Source: Coniella vitis
Taxonomy: Eukaryota > Ascomycota > Sordariomycetes > Diaporthales > Schizoparmaceae
Assembly (NCBI GenBank): GCA_011317545.1
Contig: WUJK01000010.1
Location: 1,302,001 to 1,366,000, forward strand
Length of the DNA stretch: 64,000 bases
Reading direction: 5' to 3'
Positions 37,001 through 46,628 of the stretch are shown piece after piece. Within the stretch, counting starts at the first letter, position 1. The number at the start of each line of letters is the position of its first letter. The position numbers and the translations under genes are program-made. The notes below the pieces were generated by a model. The model did not search any database, was not told the origin of the DNA, and saw nothing but the letters and a program-made list of their open reading frames with translations.

Positions 37001-38580
37001 TCTTATTGAGCCTTGGGTGATTGACTGAGATGCAGGCAGTACAGGTAATGTCGGGAGCGGTGACGGTGGCGCGTTCTGCAGAGTTTGGGCATTGAATGCG
37101 TTTACTTTTGTTGAAACTATAAAAAAGGAAATCCATCAGCCAACGTACAGTTCGAGATGTCATGGAATACCTAAGCTTTCTGGAGTAGAAGCCTCTCTAC
37201 CAGTGTGTGCGTCTCCCACCACATGCTCGCTTTGAGCCGGGCTCCCACCGACGACACCAGGACTCCACACATACGGCAAGGATAACATACCAACGGACTG
37301 CGGACTGCCGGATGCCAATTCGGGTAGCTAGCAGCTTCAAGTCAGTCACTGTCGTTCACTCCATTCAGGCACGGGTTGTGACGTACAAGTTGACTTGCTA
37401 ATTCACTCAGATTACGCTGAGCGCGCATTCGACGATCTTGGTCCTCGGCCGCCCATCGATAGGCAATAAACTCCAAGGATTCAAGAGCCCCTAGATGGCA
37501 AGGACGTCAGTGGCTTATATCCCGAACTAGGGCATGCGTAGAGGTGAAGATAAAGTAGACCTACAGTCCGTTATGACCGAAGTGATTTGCCGATAGCCAG
37601 GTGCATTGACGCCGGCGAATTTGCACATTCCAGAATGCTAGTGATTTGGTCAGAATAATAAACGGACTTGTGGGTTGACCTGTCCTAGAGCTGCAAAGGC
37701 CATGGGCAGGAAGGTTACTCACGTCTGCTTCAATTCCGTACGATGTGGTGTTGTACCATCTTGGCGCCGCGGACTTGGAATCCACGATCAAGGCCATCGT
37801 CCCTTTCAAGTCTGTCTTCTGGCTCTCATAGACCAGATGAATCTTGAAGCGCTGTTGTATTTCAACGAAACTGGCATTGATGTTGTCCAGCGTCTCGCTA
37901 TCTTTGCACAACGTCTTGATCAGGGGCGAATCGAGCTCAAACATTTTGCGTGGAGCCATGCCCAAAATGCCCCGAAAGAATTCACCCCATTTAGCCAAAT
38001 CACTGCCTTCATGGGGCGTTCCTAGGAAGACGATGGCAAACGTGGAGACGTATATGGCTCTCTGATCTTCGTGCGTTGAGGCCCGCATGTTGTCGGAATA
38101 CTGCAAAGCCCGCTTGAGTAGTATACCTCCAAGGCTGTGAGCTACCCATATGATCGGATTGCGCGAGGAAGTTTCGTGTTTGCGGAATGTGGTGAGGTAA
38201 GTGACCAATGTCTGCGCATGCATGTGGATGGGGGTGGTGTTGAGTTTCTTCTCCTTAGTGCCAATAATGTCGGCATTGTAGCCATAAACCAGAACATTTG
38301 CATGGACTCCGGCATCCTCTAGTGTCCTTGGGAGCAAGTCGGTGGGCCAATAGACCTGGTTTGTGGCCGTCCATGTTTTGGTCGGGTTACCGTTCAAGCC
38401 ATGGAGAAGAATAATATCAACCTTGGCCTGCGGGTGCTTGTAGACCAGTGTCACATCGTCCCGCTTGATTCTTCTATCAATTGTTCCCTGCATGTATGTC
38501 AGACCCGAGTCGTTCAAAATGGTAAACCAGCCGTCAAGTGCGCCTCGTTTTTTGATTGTGTGAACAGGCTTCTTGAATGC
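34047..38580 (-). CDS. NLR-like STAND protein: alpha/beta hydrolase + NB-ARC + disordered tail (5' end unresolved)
   Basis: Six joined exons, 38580-37723, 37637-37565, 37490-37387, 37327-37291, 37116-36100 and 35989-34047, form one open frame of 1343 codons; at least one 5' exon is missing. The first 335 or so residues are a DUF676/PGAP1-like hydrolase of the kind seen in SesB and fungal NLRs: LLHGLNGNPTKTW, nucleophile elbow VAHSLGGILL, and the ADHSGMCKF block that normally carries the catalytic His. A helical linker follows (DWALESLEFIAYRWAAED). The NB-ARC part shows a P-loop CQTGGGKTHMA near 36805-36832, Walker B NWLLVFDG, a sensor MILLSTSS, a degenerate GLPL (DKLPLMI) and an MHD-like LHVHTVVQRYM. 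No TPR, ankyrin or WD repeats follow; instead there is a helical stretch and about 480 Ser/Pro/Arg-rich residues. The 37117-37290 intron may hide a 9-base microexon. Role in incompatibility or defence is inference. Confidence 0.85.
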
Positions 38581-40714
38581 CTATATTGTCCAGACAGCGC
38601 AACAAATGTACAGCCAGCTTCCTCAAACGACTCACACTTGATGATGGATAGAGAGGTACTGATGTCAAGAAAGAAAGAAGAAAAAGAAAGAAGAAAAAGA
38701 AAGAAGAAAAAAAACACAGAGTTTTGGGGAGTGTTGTAGTTGTGCATGTAGCGGTGGGTCAAGCTCAAATAACCACCGGATGCAAGAGACGAGGTCCGCT
38801 CCGTAGCAGCATCGAGATCCGGATCTGCTTCGTGACCCGGCTCTAGCCTGGAGCATCATGTAGTCCGAGAGAGGAGAGCTGGAGGCTTCACGTCTTTTAC
38901 GCGCTTCACAAGACGCATAACTTCGCTTGTGGTAACATGGATGCGGTAGTGAAGGAGTCGGAGGAGAGCCAGAGAACGACAGAGAGTATACGTACCATTT
39001 TCTAGACAGCCACCATGTCGCAGCCAAGAGAAGCAGGGTGCTTCCCTCGCACTGCTGAATGTGTCGAAGATGCGAAGATTGAGTCCGCGAGAGACGGTTG
39101 GACGGGTGTGGACGATCTTGTTCTGATGAAGCAGTTGTTGGGAAGCAACGTGTAGCTTCCGGAGGTACGAACGTGAGTGGGTTTAGGATAAGAAAGAGTT
39201 CAAGCTGTGGGAACAGCGGATGTTTCCTCTTTAACCTCGAATGCCGTCGTCGAGTCTGCTGCATTTGCCATGTGACAATGTATCAACAGGCTCTGTGTTG
39301 TACTCGTTTCTGAGGTATCGCGTCTCTGCAGTCCGGGACAGATGAGGCGCATGTGCAATATACATACTTGAGCTGCCGACGTGCTCAGGACTGAATTCGG
39401 TCTAGCTGACAGGAACAACAGCTTGGCAATCTTGTCGGGACACACCTGCAGTGCCTGCAGTGGCTTGCTGACCCAGTGCCGGAGTGCTTGAGCCTCAAGG
39501 CTACAGAACTAGTAATGTAAGCGACACCAAATGCCCCTTGAGCAACTTGGAACGTCTCACTGTTCCCCTATAAAGAACGCATGCATATGCATAGGCAGGA
39601 GGGAAAGCATATAGACTCTCGAGATCGGCGGCAACAGCCTCCTCCTGTGACTCATGTGAAGCCTGGGGCGCACAGCATCAGATGTGCATCGAGGTATGCA
39701 ACGATCCCAGTCCTGACACAATTCAAAGTAGCAAGATAGAAGGGACAAAGGAGTACATTCGACTCAAAGGAAGAGCAGACAGGATCCCAAGAGAAAATGC
39801 TGTACCGAGCATGATGGCGATGATGGCGATGGTGAGTGCTTACAAGGCCACTGCAACATTGGGCGGAGGGGTCAGGCCCAAGACAGGAGGGCCTGTCCTG
39901 CAGAGGCCGCAGTCAGGTCACGCAGTCACGCGGCGCAGTCTGTGCCGGGAATTGAGCATTGAGAGGGAAACAACCAGCGCGGCTGCCTTGCTGACCTGCT
40001 GAGCTGGCCTAGTGGCCTCGGAGACCTGCTCCACCAAGTCCCAAAAGAGAGCTGCCTTCACCCTCCCAGACCTCTCGGCTCTTTAAGTTGATGCATATCA
40101 TCACGGGAGGGAACCATGACAGCCGCGAACAAGGGTGCAATAGCTGCCGGAGTAGGGTATAGACTTGCATTCAGTGGCTAGCGTGAGTGGGTAATTCCTG
40201 AATCAATGTATTTAGCAGTTTGACCATACAATAACCATACGCCACACCATAGCTCAAACAACTTCTCCCACATCCAAGTACACATTCATAGTGCAGGCAT
40301 GTTTCTGAGTGTGTATGTATGTATGTAGGTAGGTGATACTGGCAAGCCGTGGCCAGCCACTGCATGTCGGGACCAACTGCCCGTTGGTAGGGCTGCTGTG
40401 CAAGTACCCTTGGCTTAATGGTGCAGACCAGGACCGTCATATTTGCTGTAAAATGCGTTCTAAGCCTTTTTGCAAACAGAGCTGAAAAACGGGGCTCAGT
40501 CGTAGGACAGAACTGCCTCGCACAAATCGCACTTCCGTTGACTTACGCTGGTAGAGGCTGATTGGTCTTTGGGGGCCGTGCAAATCTACTTCGCTTCGCG
40601 AGCTGAGTTCGCAGGAAGCGCGCGTGGCGCCTCCTTGTGTCTCGGCAAAGAACCGTAGTCATGCGTCACTGGACGGCTTGCAGGTGTGCAGCGCACTCGA
40701 GCAGATGATGCTGC
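38581..40714. other. NLR 5' region and SNIP1 3' flank
   Basis: The first exon or exons of the NLR-like gene must lie here on the minus strand. One candidate exon end is the GTACGT donor near 38988, preceded by a hydrophobic string LLLLAATWWLSRKW; another is GTGTGAGT near 38640. I could not find an ATG that joins all pieces. The stretch also has a purine-rich GAAAGAA tract at 38667-38713 and CATA/GTAG tetranucleotide repeats near 40313-40333. Bases 39300-40700 show no gene. Confidence 0.4.
38667..38713. repeat. Purine-only GAAAGAA tract
   Basis: About 47 bases on the plus strand are only A and G, built of repeated AAGAAAGAAG and AAAAAGAAAG units. On the NLR sense strand this is a polypyrimidine tract and would lie in the presumed first intron or leader of that gene. 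Confidence 0.8.
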
Positions 40715-41713
40715 TCAATCCCGCGAGAGCATGACGACGTACTCCCTTTCGCTCGACCCAAACTTGATGACATCTTTGGGTCTCAGCTCAAGGTATCTTC
40801 GGTCAGGCACATCTTCTCCGTTGAGTTTCGTGCGATTTGCACTTTCCAAATCGAGTAGATATGGCTTCACCTTGCCAATTTTGTCGCCAAATTCATTCCT
40901 TTTCTCCGTATAGCGAAATTGTATCACTGCATGCTGCTTACTGATGCTGGGGTTCTCGGCAAGCAGATCAACAACTGCAGCCTCCCTTCCCACTAGCCAG
41001 CAGCTTCGGGTGCTAAGCTCGATGGTGTCCACAACATCCTTGCCCTTGAAGACAAAGAGCTTCCACTGATCTCTGGGAGGAGGCTTGCGAGACTCTGGCG
41101 GCTCATGGTATTTCAGGGTAATCGTTGTGCCGTCTGCCTGCACGACCGAATTGGATGCTGCAGCAAGATGACCAGTGCTGCCAAAGTTGGGTTTCTCTTT
41201 CGGCTTTTCCGCTTCCTCGCCGTTTGAGATGGCAAAGGAATCCGCTTGCGAAGGAAGTGGCCCGCCGCGTCTCACTGCGACTTGATCAGCTTCAATGTCT
41301 CCTTTGTCCAAAGCATTGCCATGGCGTTTGTGGCGTTCTTCGTTGACTCTATATCCTTCTTGATGCTCGCTGGACCGATCCCGTCCCCGTCGGTCGTTCC
41401 TCCTGTAAGCGCTATTTTCGTCGTCTGAGCCGTCTTCTGGACGGCGGCGGCGGCGCTGCTTGCGCGAGTCTTCCCTAGGGGACCGTGGAGAATGGGGAGA
41501 GCGACTTCTTCTGCTCCGGTCATTCTTGGAGCCACGTGAAGTGATAGTGCGTGACGCAGGGCTATAGGACCGAGGTTGACGGCGATGGCGCCCCCCGTCT
41601 CTGTCACGGGCTTCATCGCGCCTTGAATGCCTCTCGGATGAATTACGGTCGCGATAATGGCGGCGACTGTGGGAGCGTGGGCTGCGCTCCCTCGAAGCTT
41701 CCTTGGAACCCAT
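40715..41713 (-). CDS. SNIP1/Pml1-like FHA-domain splicing factor
   Basis: Single-exon gene of 332 aa. The first 150 or so residues are an RS-like domain rich in Arg, Ser and Asp (MGSKEASRERSPRSHSRRHY and onward). The C-terminal 150 or so are a forkhead-associated domain: WKLFVFKGKDVVDTIEL, SCWLVGREAAVVDLL, PSISKQHAVIQFR, SANRTKLNG and ELRPKDVIKFGSSEREYVV, with the phospho-threonine-binding Arg (GRE), Ser/His (SKQH) and Asn present. This layout matches human SNIP1, plant Dawdle and yeast Pml1, a RES-complex subunit that promotes nuclear retention and splicing of pre-mRNA. The link to the RES complex is from family knowledge. The upstream spacing to the GGA gene is about 580 bases on the same strand. 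Confidence 0.92.
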   Translation of the reverse strand: MGSKEASRERSPRSHSRRHYRDRNSSERHSRRDEARDRDGGRHRRQPRSYSPASRTITSRGSKNDRSRRSRSPHSPRSPREDSRKQRRRRRPEDGSDDENSAYRRNDRRGRDRSSEHQEGYRVNEERHKRHGNALDKGDIEADQVAVRRGGPLPSQADSFAISNGEEAEKPKEKPNFGSTGHLAAASNSVVQADGTTITLKYHEPPESRKPPPRDQWKLFVFKGKDVVDTIELSTRSCWLVGREAAVVDLLAENPSISKQHAVIQFRYTEKRNEFGDKIGKVKPYLLDLESANRTKLNGEDVPDRRYLELRPKDVIKFGSSEREYVVMLSRD

Positions 41714-42294
41714 ACTTGATAGACTTGTGTGTAAAAAGGAAACTCTAGGAAGTATGAAGAGACTCGAATAGCTTAGCGCTTAGCTAAAAAAAAAAATAGG
41801 AGCTGAACCGAGAACGTGAACTCTAAAAAAGTGTGTCCTGGAGTTCCAATGCGTGTTGATAATCGAACAAGAGAAATTGCAACTTGTGTTATGTACTGGT
41901 TGGAGATCAAATACCTTAAGGCAAGGAAATAAATGGTGTGAGAAAGCCGATGGTGACGAGTTATGGTGGAGAGGAAATGGGAGGTAAGCATGCAAGGTAC
42001 CGCTTTAGTGCATATTGTGTGAACAGCCCCGTTATATGATTTTCAGCAAATCTTCACATACAGGTTTATTCCGGTACCAAAGAGGCTATATAATATAGGT
42101 ACTTGGTATCTCGATATCTACATAGTACTATGTAGCCCATAGAGCATTCCCATGTACATCAATAAGGAGCAAGGCATTACCAGTTAAGCGCTGTCAGTGG
42201 TTCATCATTAAAAGGACCTCAGGCTCAAGCTGGTACAAGCCTTGGCAAACCTGGTTCTCAAAAGCATATATACGGGCTATACATATAAGCCTAA
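41714..42294. promoter_or_regulatory. SNIP1 promoter region and GGA 3' flank
   Basis: This holds an A-run at 41786-41796 and an 18-base perfect palindrome at 42118-42135. It is otherwise AT-leaning and gene-free. Confidence 0.45.
42118..42135. repeat. 18-bp perfect palindrome
   Basis: CTACATAGTACTATGTAG is its own reverse complement and is made of two abutting copies of the dispersed octamer, TACATAGT and ACTATGTA. It lies between the SNIP1-like and GGA genes. Confidence 0.9.
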
Positions 42295-44356
42295 CTACGC
42301 AATACTGAATTCAGAAATTTCACCCTTTTCGCTCTTCAACTCGGCTCCGACCTTGTAGGCTACCCTCCATCGAAGTTTCACAGATTCAACTCTTTTGGTC
42401 TTGTCACCAGTGTGCCATATCTCTATCGACTGTGTTATACCACGGCTCTGTTTTGGCTCCAATGAGCGTCCGGTTTGTGGTTTAAGTTGCGATTCATAGC
42501 CCTTCGAGAAGATTCATTGTCAATTATCTCATGTACAGATATTTCAAGGGGTGGGAAGAAAGAAACAATCAAACACACCTTGGTCACGGCCAATTGGAAG
42601 TGCACCTCACTAATCGGCTGTGCCGTGTTGTTGCTAAAGGCGAACAGAAGGTTGATGCTGTTCGACAATCCAGTCTTCCTGTTGGCAAGAAGATCAATCT
42701 TCAGATTCGAGTCACAAATAACCACTTTGTGTTCTTTTGGCATGGCTGATGTCTCTGCAGGAAGGGCCGAGGAAAAGTTCCATTCGTCGTCGTCAATGGA
42801 TTGTGTTGTAGCTGGTTGGGCGGCTGGTCTCGCAGCTGCCAGGGCGGCAAACGGGTCGACTGCCGGTGCTGGTGGTGAGCTGAAGGCAGATTGTTGATAG
42901 TGGGGCGGCTGAGGAGTGTTATTTTTCGAAGTAGAGGGCCCTGAGTTAAAGCCTGAGAAGGCCGCCAGGGGCGGTGGCGGCGAGTTAGTCGATGAGAAAG
43001 TGCCTTTAGCGCTATTGTCCTGGGTTAATGAAGACAACAATGCTGGGCCAGAGATGTTGGTGTTGTTGCCAAACCCGAGGGAAATTCCTCCTGTCTGACC
43101 AAATGTGCTGCTGCCGCCAGAGTCACCGATGGACAGCCCGAGCAAATCATCTTCGAGTCCACCTGGTGTACCCTGATTTGCGTTGCTGGCGCCAGCAGCG
43201 GAACTGCCCGAGCCATTTGCACCTGCGTCACCGTCAAAGTCGATAAGATTGAGCTCCTGTGCAGCGCTCTTGACCGCAGCCGACGATGCTACATGCTCGC
43301 CCTTTGCAATTTTGGACGCACCCTCTACGTCGCCTCTCTTCATCAGCTTGTACCTCTCCACGGTCCTGTGTATGCTGTCGTTGATCTCTAGGAGCCGCGC
43401 AACTGCCTCGTGATCGTCCGATTCCTCCTCGCACATCTTTTGTATCTTGGGCTGAGCATTTTGCAGCGACGACGCAAGTTCTTCAAAAACATCGCCGTCT
43501 GTCATACTGTCTCCAGGTTTGAATCCGGACAGCCTTTCTTCGAGCAGTTTTGCCTTTGCCTGAATCTTGGAGACCTCCTCAGCGGCCTTGGCGCGATAGT
43601 CCACCTTTGAACGTGTGTCGTAACCAGCCATAATCTTCATTAGACGGTTGGCCTCTTGCAAATCTTCTGGTGCACCACGCCGGATTAATTCTTGTAATTT
43701 GGCCGATTGGGCCTCGCGTTCTTCCTCCTCCATTTCTTCGGCTGACTTGAGATTCTGAAAGAAATAGTGAGCCAAGAGGTCTGTTAGTCAATGATTGGGG
43801 ACACACTTACGTCGCTTGGGTTCAGCACAGCAGCATCGTCCTTTCGAACCTCTGGAAACGTATAGCCCTTGTAACTCAGGAGTCTATGCATGTCTCTGAT
43901 GAAACCTAGATCTTCCTTGTATCTGCTCGTCTCACAGATGGTGCTGCGCCATTCTTCTATAGCCTCCAGAATCTTCAGTTGTACCCTGCTATAACGGATC
44001 GGTGGCCGCTCGGGAAACCGGCGTACCAGCTCATTCAGAAATTCTTTGGTGCTGATCTGCAGTTGGAATGGGTATCCGCAATTCTTGACGCATATATCGA
44101 GCAAGTTCAGGGCGAGCAGGGAGACGTTGGGGTTGCGGTGATTAACGTAGTTGACGATGGCAACAGCTGCCTCTCGAGGCGCAGTGCCCTTTTTTGAATT
44201 GATGAGTTCGGCGATTTCGATATTGAGGCCGAGGTCTGGCTCGTACCGTTCTGGACTGCAAGCCGCTTGTATGAAGCGCTGGAGTTGAGAGGGAGCATTC
44301 CCGCCCCATCCACCCCATGGGTCTCTGGCGGCCGCCCTTGCGCTGGCCGCCTCCAT
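42295..44356 (-). CDS. GGA-type clathrin adaptor (VHS-GAT-GAE)
   Basis: Arf-dependent, ubiquitin-binding adaptor for trans-Golgi to endosome sorting. Three minus-strand exons, 44356-43811, 43754-42579 and 42501-42295, encode 642 aa. The VHS domain occupies about residues 20-165 (LQRFIQAACSPERYEPDLGL, LLALNLLDICVKNCGYPF, KEFLNELVRRFPER). The GAT helices span about 190-340 (LQELIRRGAPEDLQEANRLM, DGDVFEELASSLQNAQPKIQ). The hinge has clathrin/adaptor-like LIDFDGD and DDLLGLSIGD. The GAE domain is about 520-642 and ends with the joined GYESQLKPQTGRSLEPKQSR across the last splice junction. The last intron uses GTGTGT with a CGAAG acceptor, the only choice that restores the GAE fold. It is head to head with Tsr3. 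Confidence 0.96.
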
Positions 44357-45118
44357 CGCGATATTCTTGGTTGGTTAGGTGGTTGTGGTTGGTTGAGCTC
44401 TTCGGAAGGGAGTCTTTGGGATCGCGCATTCCAGACTGTGGTATAGACACGATTCGGACCTGGGAGACCTGGAATAGGCGTCGCGATCGTGGGCGATGCC
44501 ACAATGGAGGGCAGAGCTCAAGCTTGAGCTGACAGGGAGAATACGCGGCGACGAGGGCAGGCGCGGACGTTGGCAATGCGGAGAATGTCGCAATGGTCGG
44601 CCAGATTGGGATCCGCGTAGCCTGGGATAGTTGTGACTTGTGGTTCCAACTGCTCCTTGAAAAGGTGTTGGCTGTGCCGTGATGAGCTGCAGAGTCACGA
44701 CTTCGTATTATTACTGGACTTACATTCTGGCCACAGGCACCCAATGATCGCTACAGCGGCGCCGAGGAGGGGGATTACGGTTACTAAGTACAAGGTACAT
44801 GGCGCACTCGGCTAGTCATCGGCACCGCCTAGCCGTCCACATTCTCAAGCTCTATCCCTGTCGCTGTCATACCATATGGTAACAATAAATTTCTCAGATG
44901 TTGCTTCGCTACACCACAATTGTCATATTTGGTGGCGATCTCCAGTGGGCTTCCTTCCTGTCTTCCCTTTCTGCATCCATCATCCGCGCCCTATTACCAA
45001 GAAAGACGGAAAGTTGTGCCGAATTAGAGTGCACCTTACACAACCTGAGATCACGCTTAGGTAGCAACAGAAGTGACAAACAGGACAGGGCTGTCACGAT
45101 TGTATTAATTCTTCCGTC
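44357..45118. promoter_or_regulatory. Divergent promoter region GGA / Tsr3
   Basis: 762 bases lie between two head-to-head starts. Long frames on the minus strand (44142-44744) run into the GGA coding region in a shadow frame and are not genes. No clear box elements are seen. Confidence 0.5.
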
Positions 45119-46393
45119 ATGGTCCGCCACAAGAAAGACCCCCGCAGCAAAAAGACCTTCAGCGTCCATCCTAAAGACGCAAAACGAGGAGGCCCACCAA
45201 GGCAATCAAGGGACGGGGCAGATGGAGATTCTTGCGGCGCTTCTGGGGAAGCCTCAACTGCCTCTGGGCGGGCAAAGCCTGTCTTCAAGGCCGCTTGCTG
45301 GGATTTAGGCCACTGTGATCCGAAACGCTGCTCTGGAAAGCGTCTTATGAGGGCTGGACTGATGCGCGAGTTGCACTTGGGTCAGCGCCATAGCGGCGTC
45401 ATCATTACGCCCAACGGAAAGCACACGCTCTCGCCTGCAGATCGCGAGCTCATGGACACATATGGCGCAGCTGTTGTTGAGTGCAGTTGGGCGCGGACAG
45501 GCGAAGTGCAATGGAACAAAGTTGGAGGCAAATGCGAGCGGTTACTTCCTTACCTGGTCGCCGCCAACACAGTCAACTACGGCAAGCCCTTGCGACTGAA
45601 TTGCGCAGAGGCACTAGCGGCTGCGTTTGCGATTTGCGGCCACCTTGACTGGGCGGAACAAGTACTCGAGCCCTTCAGTTATGGACAAGCATTTCTCAAG
45701 ATCAATGCCAAACTGCTTAGAAAATACGCGGAATGCGAAGATGAGGCTGCCATCAAACAGACAGAAAAAGAGTGGATTGAGAGGCTGGAGAGAGAATATA
45801 CGGACAACAGAGAAGAAGGTTCGGACACTGACATGTGGAAGAGTGGAAATGTCAATCGGCGCGCTGTAATGGACTCGGATGACGACGAAGAGGAGGATGA
45901 CGATGACGATGATGAAGAAAGTGACGGCGAGGACGAAGCGCACAGCGACGGGTCTGGCAGTGTTGATGGCATTTACTTGGGCAAGAAGCCTGACCCGACG
46001 CCAAAGGAGGCTTCTCAAACAGCCAAAGATCCCTTTGACATATCAAGCGACAGCGAGGAAGACGAGGATGCTGCCATGGAAGCCATACGGAGAAAGGTGC
46101 TGGCGTCTAAGCCCTTTGCCAATCTCGGCGACTCGGCGGACAAGAAGAAGCCGGAGACCATCCCACGACCGCAAAACCCGCATGCAAAAATTATTGTTGA
46201 TCAGCACGCTCAGCCAGATTCTGATAATGGGGAGGAAGACGACGATGATGATGCAGCATTCGACAGCATTATTGCTGCCACTCCAATGACGGACAGAATT
46301 GGTCTTTCCAAGCTGGAGAAGGAGAGGTCACAGGCCACCATAACTACCAGAACCTTTACGTCGGGAGGCGCCTCAGCTCCCAAGAGATGGTGA
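45119..46393 (+). CDS. TSR3: 18S rRNA aminocarboxypropyltransferase Tsr3
   Basis: Cytoplasmic enzyme that transfers the aminocarboxypropyl group from SAM to m1-psi in 18S rRNA, finishing the hypermodified m1acp3-psi. Single exon, 424 aa. The catalytic part is residues 1-225: a short basic start, then ACWDLGHCDPKRCSGKRLMR, VVECSWARTGEVQWN, ERLLPYLVAANTVNYGKP and CAEALAAAFAICGHLDWAEQ, all typical of the SPOUT-like Tsr3 fold. Residues 225-424 are an acidic low-complexity tail with several Asp/Glu runs (DDDEEEDDDDDDEESDGED), ending in a Thr/Arg/Gly-rich segment. Acidic C-terminal tails are common in fungal Tsr3, but this one nearly equals the enzyme domain in length. It shares its promoter interval with the GGA gene. 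Confidence 0.95.
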   Translation: MVRHKKDPRSKKTFSVHPKDAKRGGPPRQSRDGADGDSCGASGEASTASGRAKPVFKAACWDLGHCDPKRCSGKRLMRAGLMRELHLGQRHSGVIITPNGKHTLSPADRELMDTYGAAVVECSWARTGEVQWNKVGGKCERLLPYLVAANTVNYGKPLRLNCAEALAAAFAICGHLDWAEQVLEPFSYGQAFLKINAKLLRKYAECEDEAAIKQTEKEWIERLEREYTDNREEGSDTDMWKSGNVNRRAVMDSDDDEEEDDDDDDEESDGEDEAHSDGSGSVDGIYLGKKPDPTPKEASQTAKDPFDISSDSEEDEDAAMEAIRRKVLASKPFANLGDSADKKKPETIPRPQNPHAKIIVDQHAQPDSDNGEEDDDDDAAFDSIIAATPMTDRIGLSKLEKERSQATITTRTFTSGGASAPKRW

Positions 46394-46628
46394 TTATTTC
46401 AGATATGCGTTTACGTAGCATCTATTTCAAGAATCTTCAGCTTTAGTGAGAATATCCATGACCTCACGTTTCGAGCCGCGGCAAGATATGTGTTTCAATC
46501 CTCCAGGAAGCTTTCGAGCAAGTAGCGGGGCTGAGATAATGTGTCCATCCTAACCATTCACGCCTTGCAAATGCAGCCAATGTCCCTGTAGTGCGCCTCT
46601 TTATTCCGATGATACCAACGCCATCAAT
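46394..46628. other. Short convergent spacer
   Basis: A 235-base spacer separates the stops of Tsr3 and the mitochondrial IF-2 gene. No feature is seen. Confidence 0.5.

Noticed and set aside
44142..44744. 200-codon minus-strand frame
   Set aside because: Overlaps the real GGA first exon in a different frame and is Ser/Arg/Pro-rich.
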